Source: Flavobacterium lutivivi (lineage in GTDB: Bacteria > Bacteroidota > Bacteroidia > Flavobacteriales > Flavobacteriaceae). Taken from it: a stretch of 64,000 bases of DNA. This document shows, piece after piece, positions 7,357 through 16,801 of this stretch. The notes below the pieces were generated by a model. The model did no database searches. It saw only the letters and a program-made list of their open reading frames with translations, and was not told where the DNA came from. The position numbers and the translations under genes were made by a program. The stretch is taken from NCBI RefSeq assembly GCF_014642275.1, contig NZ_BMIM01000004.1, forward strand, positions 186,001 through 250,000, written 5' to 3'. Numbering within the stretch: the first letter of the stretch is position 1; the number at the start of each line of letters is the position of its first letter.

Positions 7357-8760
7357 TCAAAGATTATCAGGGAAAATTTTACCAGGATTAAGTACATTAT
7401 TTGGGTCAAAAACACGCTTTATACTTTCCATTAATTCTAAATGAACTTTTGAAAAAGCAATATCCATAAAGTTTTTTTGAACCAATCCTATTCCGTGTTC
7501 ACCTGATAAAGTTCCTTTTAATGCAACTGTAAGTTCAAAAATTTCTCTAATTCCCAACGGAACTTGGGTTTGCCAATTGTCATCAGTCATATCGCCTTTT
7601 ATGATGTTTACATGCAAATTCCCGTCACCAGCATGTCCGTAACAAACGGATTTAAAACCATACTTATTCCCTATTCTTTTTATGCCTTCAAGAAGTTTTG
7701 GCAATTCAAATCTAGGAACTACAGTGTCTTCTTCTTTGTAAATAGAATTGCCTTTCACTGCTTCTGCTACGCTTCTTCGCATTTTCCATAAGGCATTTTT
7801 TTGATCTTCGGTATCAGCAAAAAGAATTTCATCTATTTCAAATTGTTCAACAACAGTAAGTATTTTTTCAGCTTCTTGCATTAATATGTCTGGATAATTT
7901 CCGTCAACTTCTATCAGAAGATGAGCTTTAATTCCCTCTTTAACTTGAACGCTGATTCCATCAACAAATTTTAGTGTCCAATCAATAGCATCTCTTTCCA
8001 TAAACTCCAAAGCACTCGGCATAATTCCAGCTCTAAAAATAGCCGAAACCGCTTCACAAGCTTCAGTAGCACTATAAAACGGAACTAACATCAATACATT
8101 ATAATTATTTTTTGGAAGAAGTTTTAAAACAATTTTAGTAATAACTCCAAGTGTTCCTTCGCTTCCCACCATGAGTTGGGTTAAATTATAACCTGTAGAA
8201 TTTTTTAATGTATTAGCACCTGTCCAAATAATATTTCCATCTGGTAAAACGACTTCAAGGTTTAGAACATAATCTTTTGTAACACCATATTTTACAGCTC
8301 TTGCACCACCAGAGTTTTCGGCAATATTTCCTCCAATAAAACAACTGCCCATACTACTTGGATCTACTGGATAGAAAAGTCCTTTTTCTGCCACGGCTTC
8401 CTTCAAAACCTGAGTTATCACAGCTGGTTCAACAACAACTTGCAAGTTTTTTTCATCAATTTCAATAATTCTATTCAATCGTTCGGTCGAAAGTCCAATT
8501 CCTTGATAAATACACAATGCGCCACCGCTTAAACCTGTTCTTCCTCCTATTGGAACAACGGGAATTTTATATTCATTGGCCAACACTAATATTTGAGATA
8601 TTTCACTGGCATTTGCTGGTTTCAAGACAACGCTCGGCGGAAAAACAAAATCTTCTGTTTCGTCATGACCATAACTGTTTCTAGTTTCATCATCTATAAA
8701 AACATATTCTTTGCCAAGAATTGTAACTAGTTTATTTAAAATTTCTGAATTGATTGACAT
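7357..8760 (-). CDS. FAD-linked oxidase, GlcD / D-2-hydroxyacid dehydrogenase type
   Basis: 467 residues. A PCMH-type FAD-binding domain (residues ~40-215) with PIGGRTGLSGGAL and VKYGVTKDYVLNLEVVLP precedes a FAD-oxidase C-terminal domain (~220-460) with YGHAGDGNLHVNI and GTLSGEHGIG, where the histidines help bind substrate and metal. The family oxidises D-2-hydroxyacids such as glycolate, D-lactate or 2-hydroxyglutarate. Length and motif order fit a complete GlcD-like subunit; no GlcE or GlcF gene is adjacent, so a D-lactate dehydrogenase role is as likely as glycolate oxidation. No membrane segment is visible. It stands alone, convergent with the gene at 6754 and divergent from the MeaB gene. 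Confidence 0.9.
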   Translation of the reverse strand: MSINSEILNKLVTILGKEYVFIDDETRNSYGHDETEDFVFPPSVVLKPANASEISQILVLANEYKIPVVPIGGRTGLSGGALCIYQGIGLSTERLNRIIEIDEKNLQVVVEPAVITQVLKEAVAEKGLFYPVDPSSMGSCFIGGNIAENSGGARAVKYGVTKDYVLNLEVVLPDGNIIWTGANTLKNSTGYNLTQLMVGSEGTLGVITKIVLKLLPKNNYNVLMLVPFYSATEACEAVSAIFRAGIMPSALEFMERDAIDWTLKFVDGISVQVKEGIKAHLLIEVDGNYPDILMQEAEKILTVVEQFEIDEILFADTEDQKNALWKMRRSVAEAVKGNSIYKEEDTVVPRFELPKLLEGIKRIGNKYGFKSVCYGHAGDGNLHVNIIKGDMTDDNWQTQVPLGIREIFELTVALKGTLSGEHGIGLVQKNFMDIAFSKVHLELMESIKRVFDPNNVLNPGKIFPDNL

Positions 8761-8928
8761 TTGCTTAAAATTGAAATGTAAAAATAATGTAATTTAAATA
8801 CATTTAAAAATGTGATTGATACGAAGATGTCCATTTCGATAAATTATTTTAAGAAAGTAACAGCAAAAAAATAAATCGAAATATTTAGACAAACATTATT
8901 TTAGTAATTTTACCCAAATTCATTTCTT

Positions 8929-10017
8929 TTGGCTCAGAAACAAAATAAATCCAGCGCATTAAACGAAGTTGATGGAATACCTCAACCAGAGGTTTTGAGT
9001 TTGCATTCCATTGGAAAAGTTCTTGACAAAAGAAAAAAACAACCTACAACTAGTGAGTTGGTTTCTGGAATTTTAAATCACGATGTTGCTATGCTCAGCA
9101 GAGCAATTACGCTTATTGAGAGTACAAATACTGAACATCTAAACCGAGCAAATGAAGTAATTAAAGAATGTCTTCCGTTTGCCAATAAATCTGTCAGAAT
9201 TGGTATTACTGGCGTTCCTGGAGTTGGGAAAAGTACTTTTATTGAAGCTTTTGGAAAACTGCTGACTTCTATGGGTAAAAAAGTTGCCGTATTGGCCGTT
9301 GATCCTAGCAGCAGCATAAGTCACGGTAGTATTCTTGGCGATAAAACTAGAATGGAAGAATTGGTCAAGGATGAAAATGCCTACATTCGTCCGAGTGCTT
9401 CAGGTGAAACTCTTGGTGGTGTTGCTAGAAAAACTCGCGAAACAATAATTCTTTGCGAAGCTGCCGGATTTGATACTATAATCATAGAAACGGTTGGTGT
9501 TGGGCAAAGTGAAACTGCTGTTCACAGTATGGTTGATTTTTTTTTATTGCTAAAAATATCTGGTGCTGGCGATGAACTTCAAGGCATTAAACGTGGTATT
9601 ATGGAAATGGCAGATTTGATAGTCATAAACAAAGCCGACGGCGATAATATAGCTAAAGCCAAATTAGCCAAAACCGAGTTCAACAGAGCGCTTCATTTGT
9701 TTCCGGCAAAAAGTAGTGGTTGGTCTCCAAAAGTTACTACTTGCAGTGCTTTTGAAAAAACTGGAATTGATGATGTTTGGAAAACAATTTCAGAATACTT
9801 TGAATTGGTTAAATCCAATGGTTATTTCGAAGAAAAGCGTAAAGACCAGAACCAGTTTTGGATGATTGAAACCATTAATGAACATTTGAAAAATAAATTT
9901 TATCATCATCCAGAGATTATGGATTTACTTGAAAAAAATAAAAAAGCCGTGCAAAACAATGAAGTATCACCTTTTGCAGCGGCTATGGATTTATTAAATT
10001 TTTATTTCAAAGATTAA
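8929..10017 (+). CDS. meaB: MeaB/ArgK-type GTPase (methylmalonyl-CoA mutase chaperone)
   Basis: 362 residues. G3E-family P-loop GTPase with GVPGVGKST near residues 95-103, the DPSSSISHGSILGDKTRM segment typical of MeaB, GVGQSE (switch II) and NKADGD (base specificity). MeaB protects the B12-dependent methylmalonyl-CoA mutase and controls cofactor loading; the mutase genes are not in this window. The start is a TTG at 8929 (MAQKQNKSSALNE), because no ATG or GTG is found in frame upstream. A TAATTTTA box at 8905 lies close before it. Its last 4 bases overlap the end of the convergent small acidic gene. Confidence 0.93.
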   Translation: MAQKQNKSSALNEVDGIPQPEVLSLHSIGKVLDKRKKQPTTSELVSGILNHDVAMLSRAITLIESTNTEHLNRANEVIKECLPFANKSVRIGITGVPGVGKSTFIEAFGKLLTSMGKKVAVLAVDPSSSISHGSILGDKTRMEELVKDENAYIRPSASGETLGGVARKTRETIILCEAAGFDTIIIETVGVGQSETAVHSMVDFFLLLKISGAGDELQGIKRGIMEMADLIVINKADGDNIAKAKLAKTEFNRALHLFPAKSSGWSPKVTTCSAFEKTGIDDVWKTISEYFELVKSNGYFEEKRKDQNQFWMIETINEHLKNKFYHHPEIMDLLEKNKKAVQNNEVSPFAAAMDLLNFYFKD

Positions 10018-10241
10018 TCCTCAAACTCTTCCATTTCTTTATCATAGAATTCTCCAGCTAGCGTTATTAGGTTCTCCATTTCTGCCTCGAGTTCTTTTTC
10101 ATCTTCATCGTCGATTTCCTCAAGAAACTCAACTTCATCGTCTTTCAAATTGATTATAAACCTAGGATAATCAAGGTGAATAACAAATATATCATCAGGA
10201 AAATCAGAGTTATCGGCTAGAACAAATTTTGGTAATTGCAT
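10014..10241 (-). CDS. Small very acidic conserved protein
   Basis: 75 residues, beginning with a hydrophobic/polar strand region (FVLADNSDFPDDIFVIHLDYPRF) and ending in a stretch that is almost half Asp/Glu. No signal peptide or known catalytic motif. The 5-residue PRFII segment followed by acidic helices suggests a small cytoplasmic adaptor. Its 3' end overlaps the end of meaB by 4 bp on the other strand, and its ATG lies 9 bases from the repeat at 10251-10275. Last gene of the leftward PPK2-MATE-SPFH group. Confidence 0.75.
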   Translation of the reverse strand: MQLPKFVLADNSDFPDDIFVIHLDYPRFIINLKDDEVEFLEEIDDEDEKELEAEMENLITLAGEFYDKEMEEFED

Positions 10242-10250
10242 TTTTTTGTA

Positions 10251-10275
10251 TTTAGTGAAAAGTGATTAGTAAATG
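10251..10275 (-). repeat. Start-proximal CTAATCACT repeat, copy A
   Basis: Read on the minus strand, TTTACTAATCACTTTTCACT lies 12 nt before the ATG of the small acidic gene. Two other copies precede the ATGs at 20870 (minus) and 40618 (plus) in the same orientation relative to the gene. Confidence 0.6.
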
Positions 10276-10321
10276 GTTATAAAACATTGCAAATCTAACT
10301 TGAAAAATTAAATATCTAAAA

Positions 10322-11227
10322 TTACTTGTCATTTAAAATCACTGGAGCACTTCCTTTTCCCATAAAAATAATTTTTGCATTGCTTGATGTTGCTATTTCT
10401 TTTTGAGCTTTTATCTGTTCATATTGCAATTGTTTATCGGTCAATCCAGATGATATGATTCTTTGATAATCAGCTATACCTTGTGCTTCTACTCTTTTTC
10501 TTTCTGCTTCTTGTTTTTCTTTTTGAAGTACAAACGTCATTTTTTGAGCTTCTTGTTCGGCATTTATTTTACTTTCTATTGTTGTTTTTACTGATGCAGG
10601 AAGGTTAATATTTCTAATTAATAATTGCTCCAAAACCAAGCCCCTTTTTTTGAAATCATCTTCAATAGATTTAAAAATTCTTTGTTGGAATTCGTTTCTT
10701 TTTGTTGAATATAAAGCGACAGCATCATAATAAACTGCATTGTCTCTAATCCGTGTTCTTGTAACTGGTCTTACTATTTTATCAGTATAATTTTGACCAA
10801 TTCCTTTAAATATTTTTGGAGCTTCGGTTGGAATTACTCTATATAAAACCGTTAAATCTATAACCACTTCAAGTCCATCATTTGATAAAACTCTAATCGC
10901 ATCATCTCCTTCTTGTGCGCCTTCATTATGAATGGCAGACATGGTGTAGTTTTGTGTTTGAACATCAAATAATGTAATATCTAACAATGGGTTTACAATA
11001 TGTAATCCACTTTCTAAAATATCGGGTTGAACATTTCCATAAAGAGATTTTACACCTACTTTTCCCGCATCTATTTGTTTAAAAGCAGAAGATAATAAAC
11101 CTATTGCTATCACAACAAAACCGGCTATCTTAAATAAATGAGAAAACTTAGAAACTTGACTTTCGCTACTTTTTACCACGAAACTAACGAGGAATAGTAT
11201 AGAACCAATAATAATTGATAATATCAT
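10322..11227 (-). CDS. SPFH/prohibitin-family membrane protein
   Basis: 301 residues. Two hydrophobic segments at residues ~1-18 and ~33-52 anchor the protein, and an SPFH/Band 7 domain (~55-235) follows with AGKVGVKSLYGNV and VTRTRIRDNAVYYDAVALYSTKRNE, typical of prohibitins. The C-terminal part is a Glu/Lys/Ala-rich coiled coil (AEQEAQKMTFVLQKEKQEAER). Such proteins form large membrane rings that influence proteases and lipid domains. It follows the MATE gene with a 58-bp gap and precedes the small acidic gene by 80 bp, so weak co-transcription is possible. Confidence 0.9.
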   Translation of the reverse strand: MILSIIIGSILFLVSFVVKSSESQVSKFSHLFKIAGFVVIAIGLLSSAFKQIDAGKVGVKSLYGNVQPDILESGLHIVNPLLDITLFDVQTQNYTMSAIHNEGAQEGDDAIRVLSNDGLEVVIDLTVLYRVIPTEAPKIFKGIGQNYTDKIVRPVTRTRIRDNAVYYDAVALYSTKRNEFQQRIFKSIEDDFKKRGLVLEQLLIRNINLPASVKTTIESKINAEQEAQKMTFVLQKEKQEAERKRVEAQGIADYQRIISSGLTDKQLQYEQIKAQKEIATSSNAKIIFMGKGSAPVILNDK

Positions 11228-11285
11228 TTCAATTTGTTTTAAATTATACGCTTATTATACGTAAGCAATGATACTATGTTACAAA

Positions 11286-12677
11286 TTATTGTGAAGTATT
11301 CTCGGAAAGTAATTTTCTTGTCAGATAATGAAATCGAATATATAAAAATAAAGCTGCTGCAGTCAAACCAGCCAATAATCCAATCCATACGCCGACTGCT
11401 TTTAAATCTGTATATTCTCCCAAGTAATAGGATATTGGAAAACCTATAACCCAATAGGCAACAAATGTCAAATACATCGGAATTTTTACATCCTGTAATC
11501 CTCTTAATGCGCCAAGTACAACCACTTGTATTCCATCAGAAATTTGAAAAATGGCGGCTACAATTAGTAATTTTGACGCAATTGCTATCACTTCGGTATT
11601 GTCTAAAAGTTGGTTGACATTTTCCATATTTAAAAATAAATAGGGTAAAATTTTATGGAAAACGATGAATAATGTGGCGAAAATAATTTCAATGATTATA
11701 GCTAATAAAAATACCGAACGAGAAACGATTATCAATTGTTTAAAATCATTTAATCCTTTATAATTCCCTACTCTAATCATAGAAACCACACTCAATCCCA
11801 TTGCAAACATAAACGTTAATGATGCTAGACTTAAAGCTATTTGATTTGCCGCTTGACTAGTTTTTCCAATGTTCCCACAAAGCCAAATTGCCGCTGTAAA
11901 AAGTACAACTTCAAAAAGCATTTGCATAGCAGAAGGCAATCCTAGGTTTACAATTTTTCTAATGGTTTCTTTGCTCAATTCATTGAAACTAAATCCGTGA
12001 AAATATTGTTTTAACTTCTCTTTTCTCGATAGAATAATATGCATAAAAACTACCATAGCAATTCTAGAAATAACTGTTCCTAGTGCTGCACCTAGAATTC
12101 CTAATTTTGGAAAAAACCAAACTCCATATATCAAACAATAATTAATGATAACATGCAGAATATTTGCCATGATGATGGCATACATAGAGTATTTTGTCAT
12201 CGATAATCCATCTGCAAATTGCTTGTATCCTTGATATATTATCAGCGGAATAAGTGAAAAAGCAACCCAATCTAGAAATGGTTTTGCGAGCTCAATTACT
12301 TCTTTTGGTTGTTGCAAAAGTTCCATTATTGGCTTTGCCAAAACCACTAATCCAAATAGCAAAACTCCCAATAGTGTACATAAAAACAACCCATTGTGAA
12401 AAGCCGAACGAATTTTTGAAGGTTTTTTTTCAGCATCTGCTTCAGCAATAATTGGAGTAATAGCTGTAGAAAATCCAATACCAAGTGACATGGCAACAAA
12501 TATCATACTGTTTCCCAAAGAAACTGCTGCAAGTTCTGTTGAACCCAGTTTGCCTACCATAATATTATCAACAATACTAATTAGCGTATGTCCAACCATA
12601 CCCAATACTACTGGATAGGCAAGTTTAATATTGTAGCGAAACTCTTTAGTATATACTGATAAATTCACTTTGCTCAT
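11286..12677 (-). CDS. MATE-family multidrug/Na+ antiporter
   Basis: 463 residues from the ATG at 12677; a TTG 12 bases upstream is also in frame but less likely. Twelve hydrophobic segments arranged as two MatE halves are visible, with the N-terminal YPVVLGMVGHTLISIVDNIMVGKLGS typical of NorM/DinF-like exporters that expel cationic drugs in exchange for Na+ or H+. It lies 24 bp downstream of the PPK2 gene on the same strand and is probably transcribed with it. No dedicated regulator is adjacent. Confidence 0.92.
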   Translation of the reverse strand: MSKVNLSVYTKEFRYNIKLAYPVVLGMVGHTLISIVDNIMVGKLGSTELAAVSLGNSMIFVAMSLGIGFSTAITPIIAEADAEKKPSKIRSAFHNGLFLCTLLGVLLFGLVVLAKPIMELLQQPKEVIELAKPFLDWVAFSLIPLIIYQGYKQFADGLSMTKYSMYAIIMANILHVIINYCLIYGVWFFPKLGILGAALGTVISRIAMVVFMHIILSRKEKLKQYFHGFSFNELSKETIRKIVNLGLPSAMQMLFEVVLFTAAIWLCGNIGKTSQAANQIALSLASLTFMFAMGLSVVSMIRVGNYKGLNDFKQLIIVSRSVFLLAIIIEIIFATLFIVFHKILPYLFLNMENVNQLLDNTEVIAIASKLLIVAAIFQISDGIQVVVLGALRGLQDVKIPMYLTFVAYWVIGFPISYYLGEYTDLKAVGVWIGLLAGLTAAALFLYIRFHYLTRKLLSENTSQ

Positions 12678-12701
12678 TTTGGTTGGCAAAGATAGTAGGT
12701 T

Positions 12702-13577
12702 TTATTCTTTTAGTTGTTGTTTATAGAACTCAATATTTTCGGCAACTTTTGGGTCAAGTTCTGGTTCGGTTATATCAGTCAGAGATTGTAATTTTTCCCA
12801 AATGGTTTTAGCAACAATATATCGAGCAACGCCTTTATCATCAGCAGGAACAATATACCAAGGTGCATAATCTGTAGAAGTTTTATTGATGGCTTCTTCA
12901 TAATAGTTCATATAATCATCCCATCGCTCGCGTTCTTTTAAATCTCCTGTCGAAAATTTCCAATTATCTTCAGGTTGCTCCAATCTTTTTAGTAATCGAA
13001 GCCTTTGCTCTTCTTTACTCATGTGGAAATAAAACTTCAAAATGGTAGTTCCATTTTGAGCAATATGCTTCTCAAAATTATTGATTTGTTCCATTCTATT
13101 TTCCCAAAACTGTGGTGTGATGTCTTCTACTTTTTCTATTCCAGGCAAGTTTTCAAAAAGTATATACTCTGGATGAACTCTTGTTACCAGAACGTTTTCA
13201 TAATGTGTTCTATTAAAAACAGCAAACTTTCCTTTTTCGGGCAAAGCCAAATAATGTCTCCACAAATAATCATGCTCTAACTCGGTAGAATTTGGTGTTT
13301 TAAAACTATGAACCACAACTCCACGCGGATTAAATTCTTTAAAAACTTCTCTAATCAAACTATCTTTTCCACTTGTATCCATACCTTGCAAACAAATTAG
13401 AAATGCATGTCGATTGTGTGCATACATCGCATCTTGTTTTTTGCTAAGTTTTATTTGAATTTTATTTAAAGCTGTTTCCTCTTCGTCTTTGTCAGTGTCA
13501 ATATGGAGTTTTGTGGGTATTTTTGATAATTCAATTTTAGATTTTACTCTAAAATCTTCTGGATTGATATTTTGCAT
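12702..13577 (-). CDS. ppk2: Polyphosphate kinase 2 (PPK2) family nucleotide phosphotransferase
   Basis: 291 residues. One PPK2 domain with Walker A GMDTSGKDS (about residues 64-72), the DYLWRHYLALPEKGKFAVFNRTHYENVLV block holding Walker B, and the WKFSTGDLKERERWDDY lid region. The enzyme moves phosphate from polyphosphate to AMP/ADP/GDP. Single-domain length and the sequence around YENVLVTRVHPEY resemble the class III enzyme known from Cytophaga hutchinsonii, which can phosphorylate both mono- and diphosphates; this class call is from memory of that family. It is first in a leftward group with the MATE gene and shares a short divergent promoter region with the gene at 13605. Confidence 0.92.
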   Translation of the reverse strand: MQNINPEDFRVKSKIELSKIPTKLHIDTDKDEEETALNKIQIKLSKKQDAMYAHNRHAFLICLQGMDTSGKDSLIREVFKEFNPRGVVVHSFKTPNSTELEHDYLWRHYLALPEKGKFAVFNRTHYENVLVTRVHPEYILFENLPGIEKVEDITPQFWENRMEQINNFEKHIAQNGTTILKFYFHMSKEEQRLRLLKRLEQPEDNWKFSTGDLKERERWDDYMNYYEEAINKTSTDYAPWYIVPADDKGVARYIVAKTIWEKLQSLTDITEPELDPKVAENIEFYKQQLKE

Positions 13578-13604
13578 AATCTAAGTATTTATATTTGTAA
13601 ACAT

Positions 13605-14432
13605 ATGGAAAAATTTCAACTTGCGCTACTGCTAAAAATTGCTGGAATTGGTTCGGCATCAGGATTATTGTATCAAAACAATAAACTTTACATTATATCG
13701 GATAACAGCAATTATCTTTACGAATATAAAATTAGTGAAGAAAAACTCAACAAAATAGCTCTTACCGAAAATCCGCAGGAAAATATTCCTAAAAAAGAAA
13801 AACCAGATTTTGAAGCTATCAGTAATAAAGATAATGAGATAGTTATTCTTGGTTCAGGTTCTACTGAAAACCGAAATAAGATAATTCAATACAAACCTTC
13901 TTCAAAAAAGATAAAGACAAAAGATTTTACAGAAATGTATAAGTTGATAAAATCACAATTATCAATTGCTGATGAAGAACTCAATATTGAAGGATTAATA
14001 ATCACAGATAAAACGATTTACTTTTTTCAACGAGGAAATGGCGAAAGTGGAAAAAATGGAATTATCTACGCCGATGATGATGCTACAACTTTTAATTTCA
14101 AATTCATTCCTTTTGATTTACCTAAAATAAAAAACGTTGCTCCAATTTTTACCGATGCTATTTTGGTTGACGATAAAATTTATTTTCTAGCAGCTGCCGA
14201 AAATACTACTTCAACTTATCTTGATGGTGAAGTTCTTGGAACAATAATTGGTAGAATAGATTTAAAAACTCTTGCTTTAGAAAAAACAATTCAAATCGCT
14301 GATAATCATAAATTTGAAGGTTTAACATTGTATAAAAAAACTGAAACAAATTTAGAGTTTTTATTATGCGAAGATAATGATACTGAAGTTTTAGAATCAG
14401 ACATTTATAGGTTAGTGATTAGTAAAGAATAA
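13605..14432 (+). CDS. Conserved protein of unknown function, beta-propeller-like
   Basis: 275 residues from the ATG at 13605. A TTG at 13572 would overlap the divergent PPK2 start codon, so the ATG is preferred. There is no signal peptide. Repeated strand pairs with patterns such as GLLYQNNKLYIISDNS, LIITDKTIYFFQRGN and AILVDDKIYFLAAAE, spaced about 60 residues apart, suggest a beta-propeller or SdiA-regulated/phytase-like fold; a specific family was not recognised. The protein is divergent from ppk2 with 27 bp between start codons, so the two may share regulatory DNA. Confidence 0.7.
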   Translation: MEKFQLALLLKIAGIGSASGLLYQNNKLYIISDNSNYLYEYKISEEKLNKIALTENPQENIPKKEKPDFEAISNKDNEIVILGSGSTENRNKIIQYKPSSKKIKTKDFTEMYKLIKSQLSIADEELNIEGLIITDKTIYFFQRGNGESGKNGIIYADDDATTFNFKFIPFDLPKIKNVAPIFTDAILVDDKIYFLAAAENTTSTYLDGEVLGTIIGRIDLKTLALEKTIQIADNHKFEGLTLYKKTETNLEFLLCEDNDTEVLESDIYRLVISKE

Positions 14433-14543
14433 ATCGTCTACTTAATACCGAAAACTGAATACTTTTAATTTTTTTAAAAAAAATTTAAAACTGTCCCAAC
14501 CTTTTTGATAAAATAGTTCTCTTTAGTATTAAAGACATCAATT

Positions 14544-15080
14544 GTGATAAATGAAACTTTAATAATAGCTTGTAAAAAAATGCAGCGAGATGCGCAAAGG
14601 CAAGTGTATGAACAATTGTCACCCAAGTTGTATCACACCTGTAAAAGGTATCTAAAAAAGGAAGAAGAGATAGAAGAAGTATTAGCCGATGCGTTCTACA
14701 CCATTTTTACAAAGCTTGATCAACTAAAAGAAATTGGCGCTTTCGAAGCTTGGGCTCGAAAAATAACCGTGAATCAATGTTTACATCAGTTGAAGAAAAA
14801 AATCAATTTTAGTTTGTATCTCGAAGATACTAAAGTTCATGTTTTAGCCGAAAATTCAAATGAAACTTCACTAGAGGAGGAAGATTTGTTGAATCTTTTA
14901 AATCATATTCCCGAAGGTTGTAAAACCATTTTTAATCTTTTTGCAATTGAAGGTTTTGGTCATAAAGAAATCGCTCAAATGCTAAATATTTCAGAAGGAA
15001 CATCCAAATCACAGTTGAATGTAGCCAAAGCAAAATTGCAAGTTTTGGTAAACAATCTTTATTATCAAAAAGCGAAGTAA
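14544..15080 (+). CDS. ECF-type RNA polymerase sigma factor
   Basis: 178 residues from a GTG. Sigma region 2 covers ~20-80 (VLADAFYTIFTKLDQL, FEAWARKITVNQCL) and region 4 ~110-165 (GCKTIFNLFAIEGFGHKEIA, LNISEGTSKSQLNVAKAKL). No sigma-1.1 or region 3 is present, and the length is normal for ECF factors. It heads a four-gene rightward group; the next gene starts 6 bp after its stop codon and encodes a membrane protein with an N-terminal cytoplasmic segment suited to hold the sigma factor. CTGTCCCAACC at 14491, about 50 bases upstream, may be a self-recognised -35 region, as such factors usually activate their own operon. Confidence 0.93.
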   Translation: MINETLIIACKKMQRDAQRQVYEQLSPKLYHTCKRYLKKEEEIEEVLADAFYTIFTKLDQLKEIGAFEAWARKITVNQCLHQLKKKINFSLYLEDTKVHVLAENSNETSLEEEDLLNLLNHIPEGCKTIFNLFAIEGFGHKEIAQMLNISEGTSKSQLNVAKAKLQVLVNNLYYQKAK

Positions 15081-15086
15081 AAAATC

Positions 15087-16013
15087 ATGGAAAATCAAGA
15101 TAAATTATATAATCAGTTCAAATCGGCAGCAGAAAATGCTGAGAAAAAAGACTTTCCTGCAATGGAAAGCGTCTGGAACCGAGTAGAACAAAAATTAGAC
15201 ACCAAAGTCCTGAAAAAAGAAACCAAACTTTGGAAAAAATTAGCGGTTGCTGCTTCAGTTTTGTTAGTTGCAACATTGGGATATCATTTTTGGCAAGAAG
15301 AAAAAGTTATAATAGACAATTCTAAAATTGTAAATCAGGATAGTATTGTAAAACCAAATATAGTTGAAGAAAATAATCAAACTATTGTAACATCTGAAAC
15401 CCAACATCCTGCAATAAAAGAAAATGCTGAAGAAATTCTGAAAGAACAAACAAAAACTGCCGATGTAGTAGTTATGAACGATAGTGTAAAACCAAAAAAA
15501 ATGGTAATCTCAATGCCAGCAGCAGTTTCGGAAGTTAGAATTGAAAAAGATGAAATTAAAGAAGAGAAACAACCCAATTCATATAATGGATATTTAGACA
15601 ACGAAGTTTATAAAGCAAGAAGTGTTCAAAATAATGGTTATAGAACCATGCTCAATTCAAGCGGTAGAAATGCTGAAGCAAAGAAAAAATCCATAAAAAA
15701 AGATGATCCTTTGCTGGTAATAGACGATAAAGCTGAAGATTTGCAGAACATTGGAAAATTAAACCCCGAAGATGTAGAATCGATAGTAGTATTAGCTGAA
15801 CCATTATATATCATTAATGGTGTTGAATATTCAGAGAAAGAAGTTTTTGGTCCAAATCCGACCAGTCCATATTCACCTTTAAACGAACAAGATATAGAAA
15901 CAATTTCCATACTGCAGAAGGAAAAAGCAACAGAAATCTACGGCAAAAAAGGAGAAAAAGGTCTAGTAATCATTACCACTAAAAACGGAAAACCTAAGAC
16001 GAAAACTAGGTAA
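15087..16013 (+). CDS. Anti-sigma-like membrane protein with C-terminal TonB-receptor plug-like domain
   Basis: 308 residues. Residues ~1-45 are cytoplasmic and charged (MESVWNRVEQKLD), followed by one transmembrane helix (~48-66, LAVAASVLLVATLGYHFW), a periplasmic linker rich in Lys, Glu and Val (~70-225), and a C-terminal part (~235-300) with LYIINGVEYSEKE, IETISILQKEKATEIYGKKG and GLVIITTKNG. This matches the core of SusC/FecA-type plug domains (IDGvP...IESIxVLKDaaAxAIYGxxgxxGVIxITTK). Position 6 bp after an ECF sigma gene suggests a transmembrane anti-sigma factor whose periplasmic plug-like domain senses a receptor or partner. It has no zinc-binding HxxxCxxC motif. Confidence 0.75.
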   Translation: MENQDKLYNQFKSAAENAEKKDFPAMESVWNRVEQKLDTKVLKKETKLWKKLAVAASVLLVATLGYHFWQEEKVIIDNSKIVNQDSIVKPNIVEENNQTIVTSETQHPAIKENAEEILKEQTKTADVVVMNDSVKPKKMVISMPAAVSEVRIEKDEIKEEKQPNSYNGYLDNEVYKARSVQNNGYRTMLNSSGRNAEAKKKSIKKDDPLLVIDDKAEDLQNIGKLNPEDVESIVVLAEPLYIINGVEYSEKEVFGPNPTSPYSPLNEQDIETISILQKEKATEIYGKKGEKGLVIITTKNGKPKTKTR

Positions 16014-16045
16014 AATCAAGTCTAACATTCAAAAAAAATTAAGTC

Positions 16046-16762
16046 ATGAAAAATTTAAAAATCTTTTCATCAGCCATTGCTATGCTTTTTTGTATCGTAG
16101 CTTTAGGGCAAGAAAAAAACTTTATAGATAAACCATATTTAGAAGTACAAGGAAAAGCAGATACATTGGTAACACCAAACAGAATTTATATTGATGTTTT
16201 AATTTCTGAAAAAGATGTAAAAAATAAAAAGTCAGTTGAGGAACTTGAAAGCGATATGCTAAGTAAACTTAAAACACTAGGCATTGAAGAAAAAAATATA
16301 ACCATGCAAGACATGATGAGTAATTTTAAAAAATTCTTTTTAAAGCAGACCGAAATACAAAAAGCTAAGTCCTACTCTATTTTAGTTTATGATGCAAAAA
16401 CAACAGCCAAAGTTTTTATTGGTTTAGAAGAAGTTGGAATTTCAAATATCAGAATTGATAAATTAGAGCATTCTGATGAAAAGAAATTAGAACTTTTAAT
16501 GAACAGTAAAGCGATTGAAAATGCTAAAGCGAATGCTATTAGTTTTACAAAACCATTAGGGCAAACAATTGGAAAAGCAATTTTTATTGGAGATGTTTCA
16601 AAAGGAGTCCTTAAAAGAAATCTTGCAGGTTCAGTAGCTGGAGTAACAATTAGAGGAAATGCAAGTCTCTATGGTAGTAGAGCAATGAATTATGACACAA
16701 ATATTGAATTTGAAAAAATTAATATTTCTAGTGAAATTGATGTGCGATTTGCTTTAGAATAA
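16046..16762 (+). CDS. SIMPL-domain (DUF541) periplasmic protein
   Basis: 238 residues with a signal peptide (KIFSSAIAMLFCIVALGQ). The SIMPL domain (~30-235) shows LEVQGKADTLVTPNRIYIDVLIS, the usual 'x-V-x-G-x-x-x-x-x-x-P-D/N' start, and the closing IEFEKINISSEIDVRFALE. Members form periplasmic or outer-membrane rings, function mostly unknown. Around residues 192-215 it carries AGSVAGVTIRGNASLYGSR, which resembles the V-A-G-V ... I-R-G-x-x-S-L-Y-G words of SusC plug domains and is not a normal SIMPL element. It is third in the sigma-factor group, 32 bp after the plug-fusion gene. Confidence 0.8.
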   Translation: MKNLKIFSSAIAMLFCIVALGQEKNFIDKPYLEVQGKADTLVTPNRIYIDVLISEKDVKNKKSVEELESDMLSKLKTLGIEEKNITMQDMMSNFKKFFLKQTEIQKAKSYSILVYDAKTTAKVFIGLEEVGISNIRIDKLEHSDEKKLELLMNSKAIENAKANAISFTKPLGQTIGKAIFIGDVSKGVLKRNLAGSVAGVTIRGNASLYGSRAMNYDTNIEFEKINISSEIDVRFALE

Positions 16763-16801
16763 AGTCAATTTTAATTACCTTTATGGCTAAATCATTTGAT
16801 T

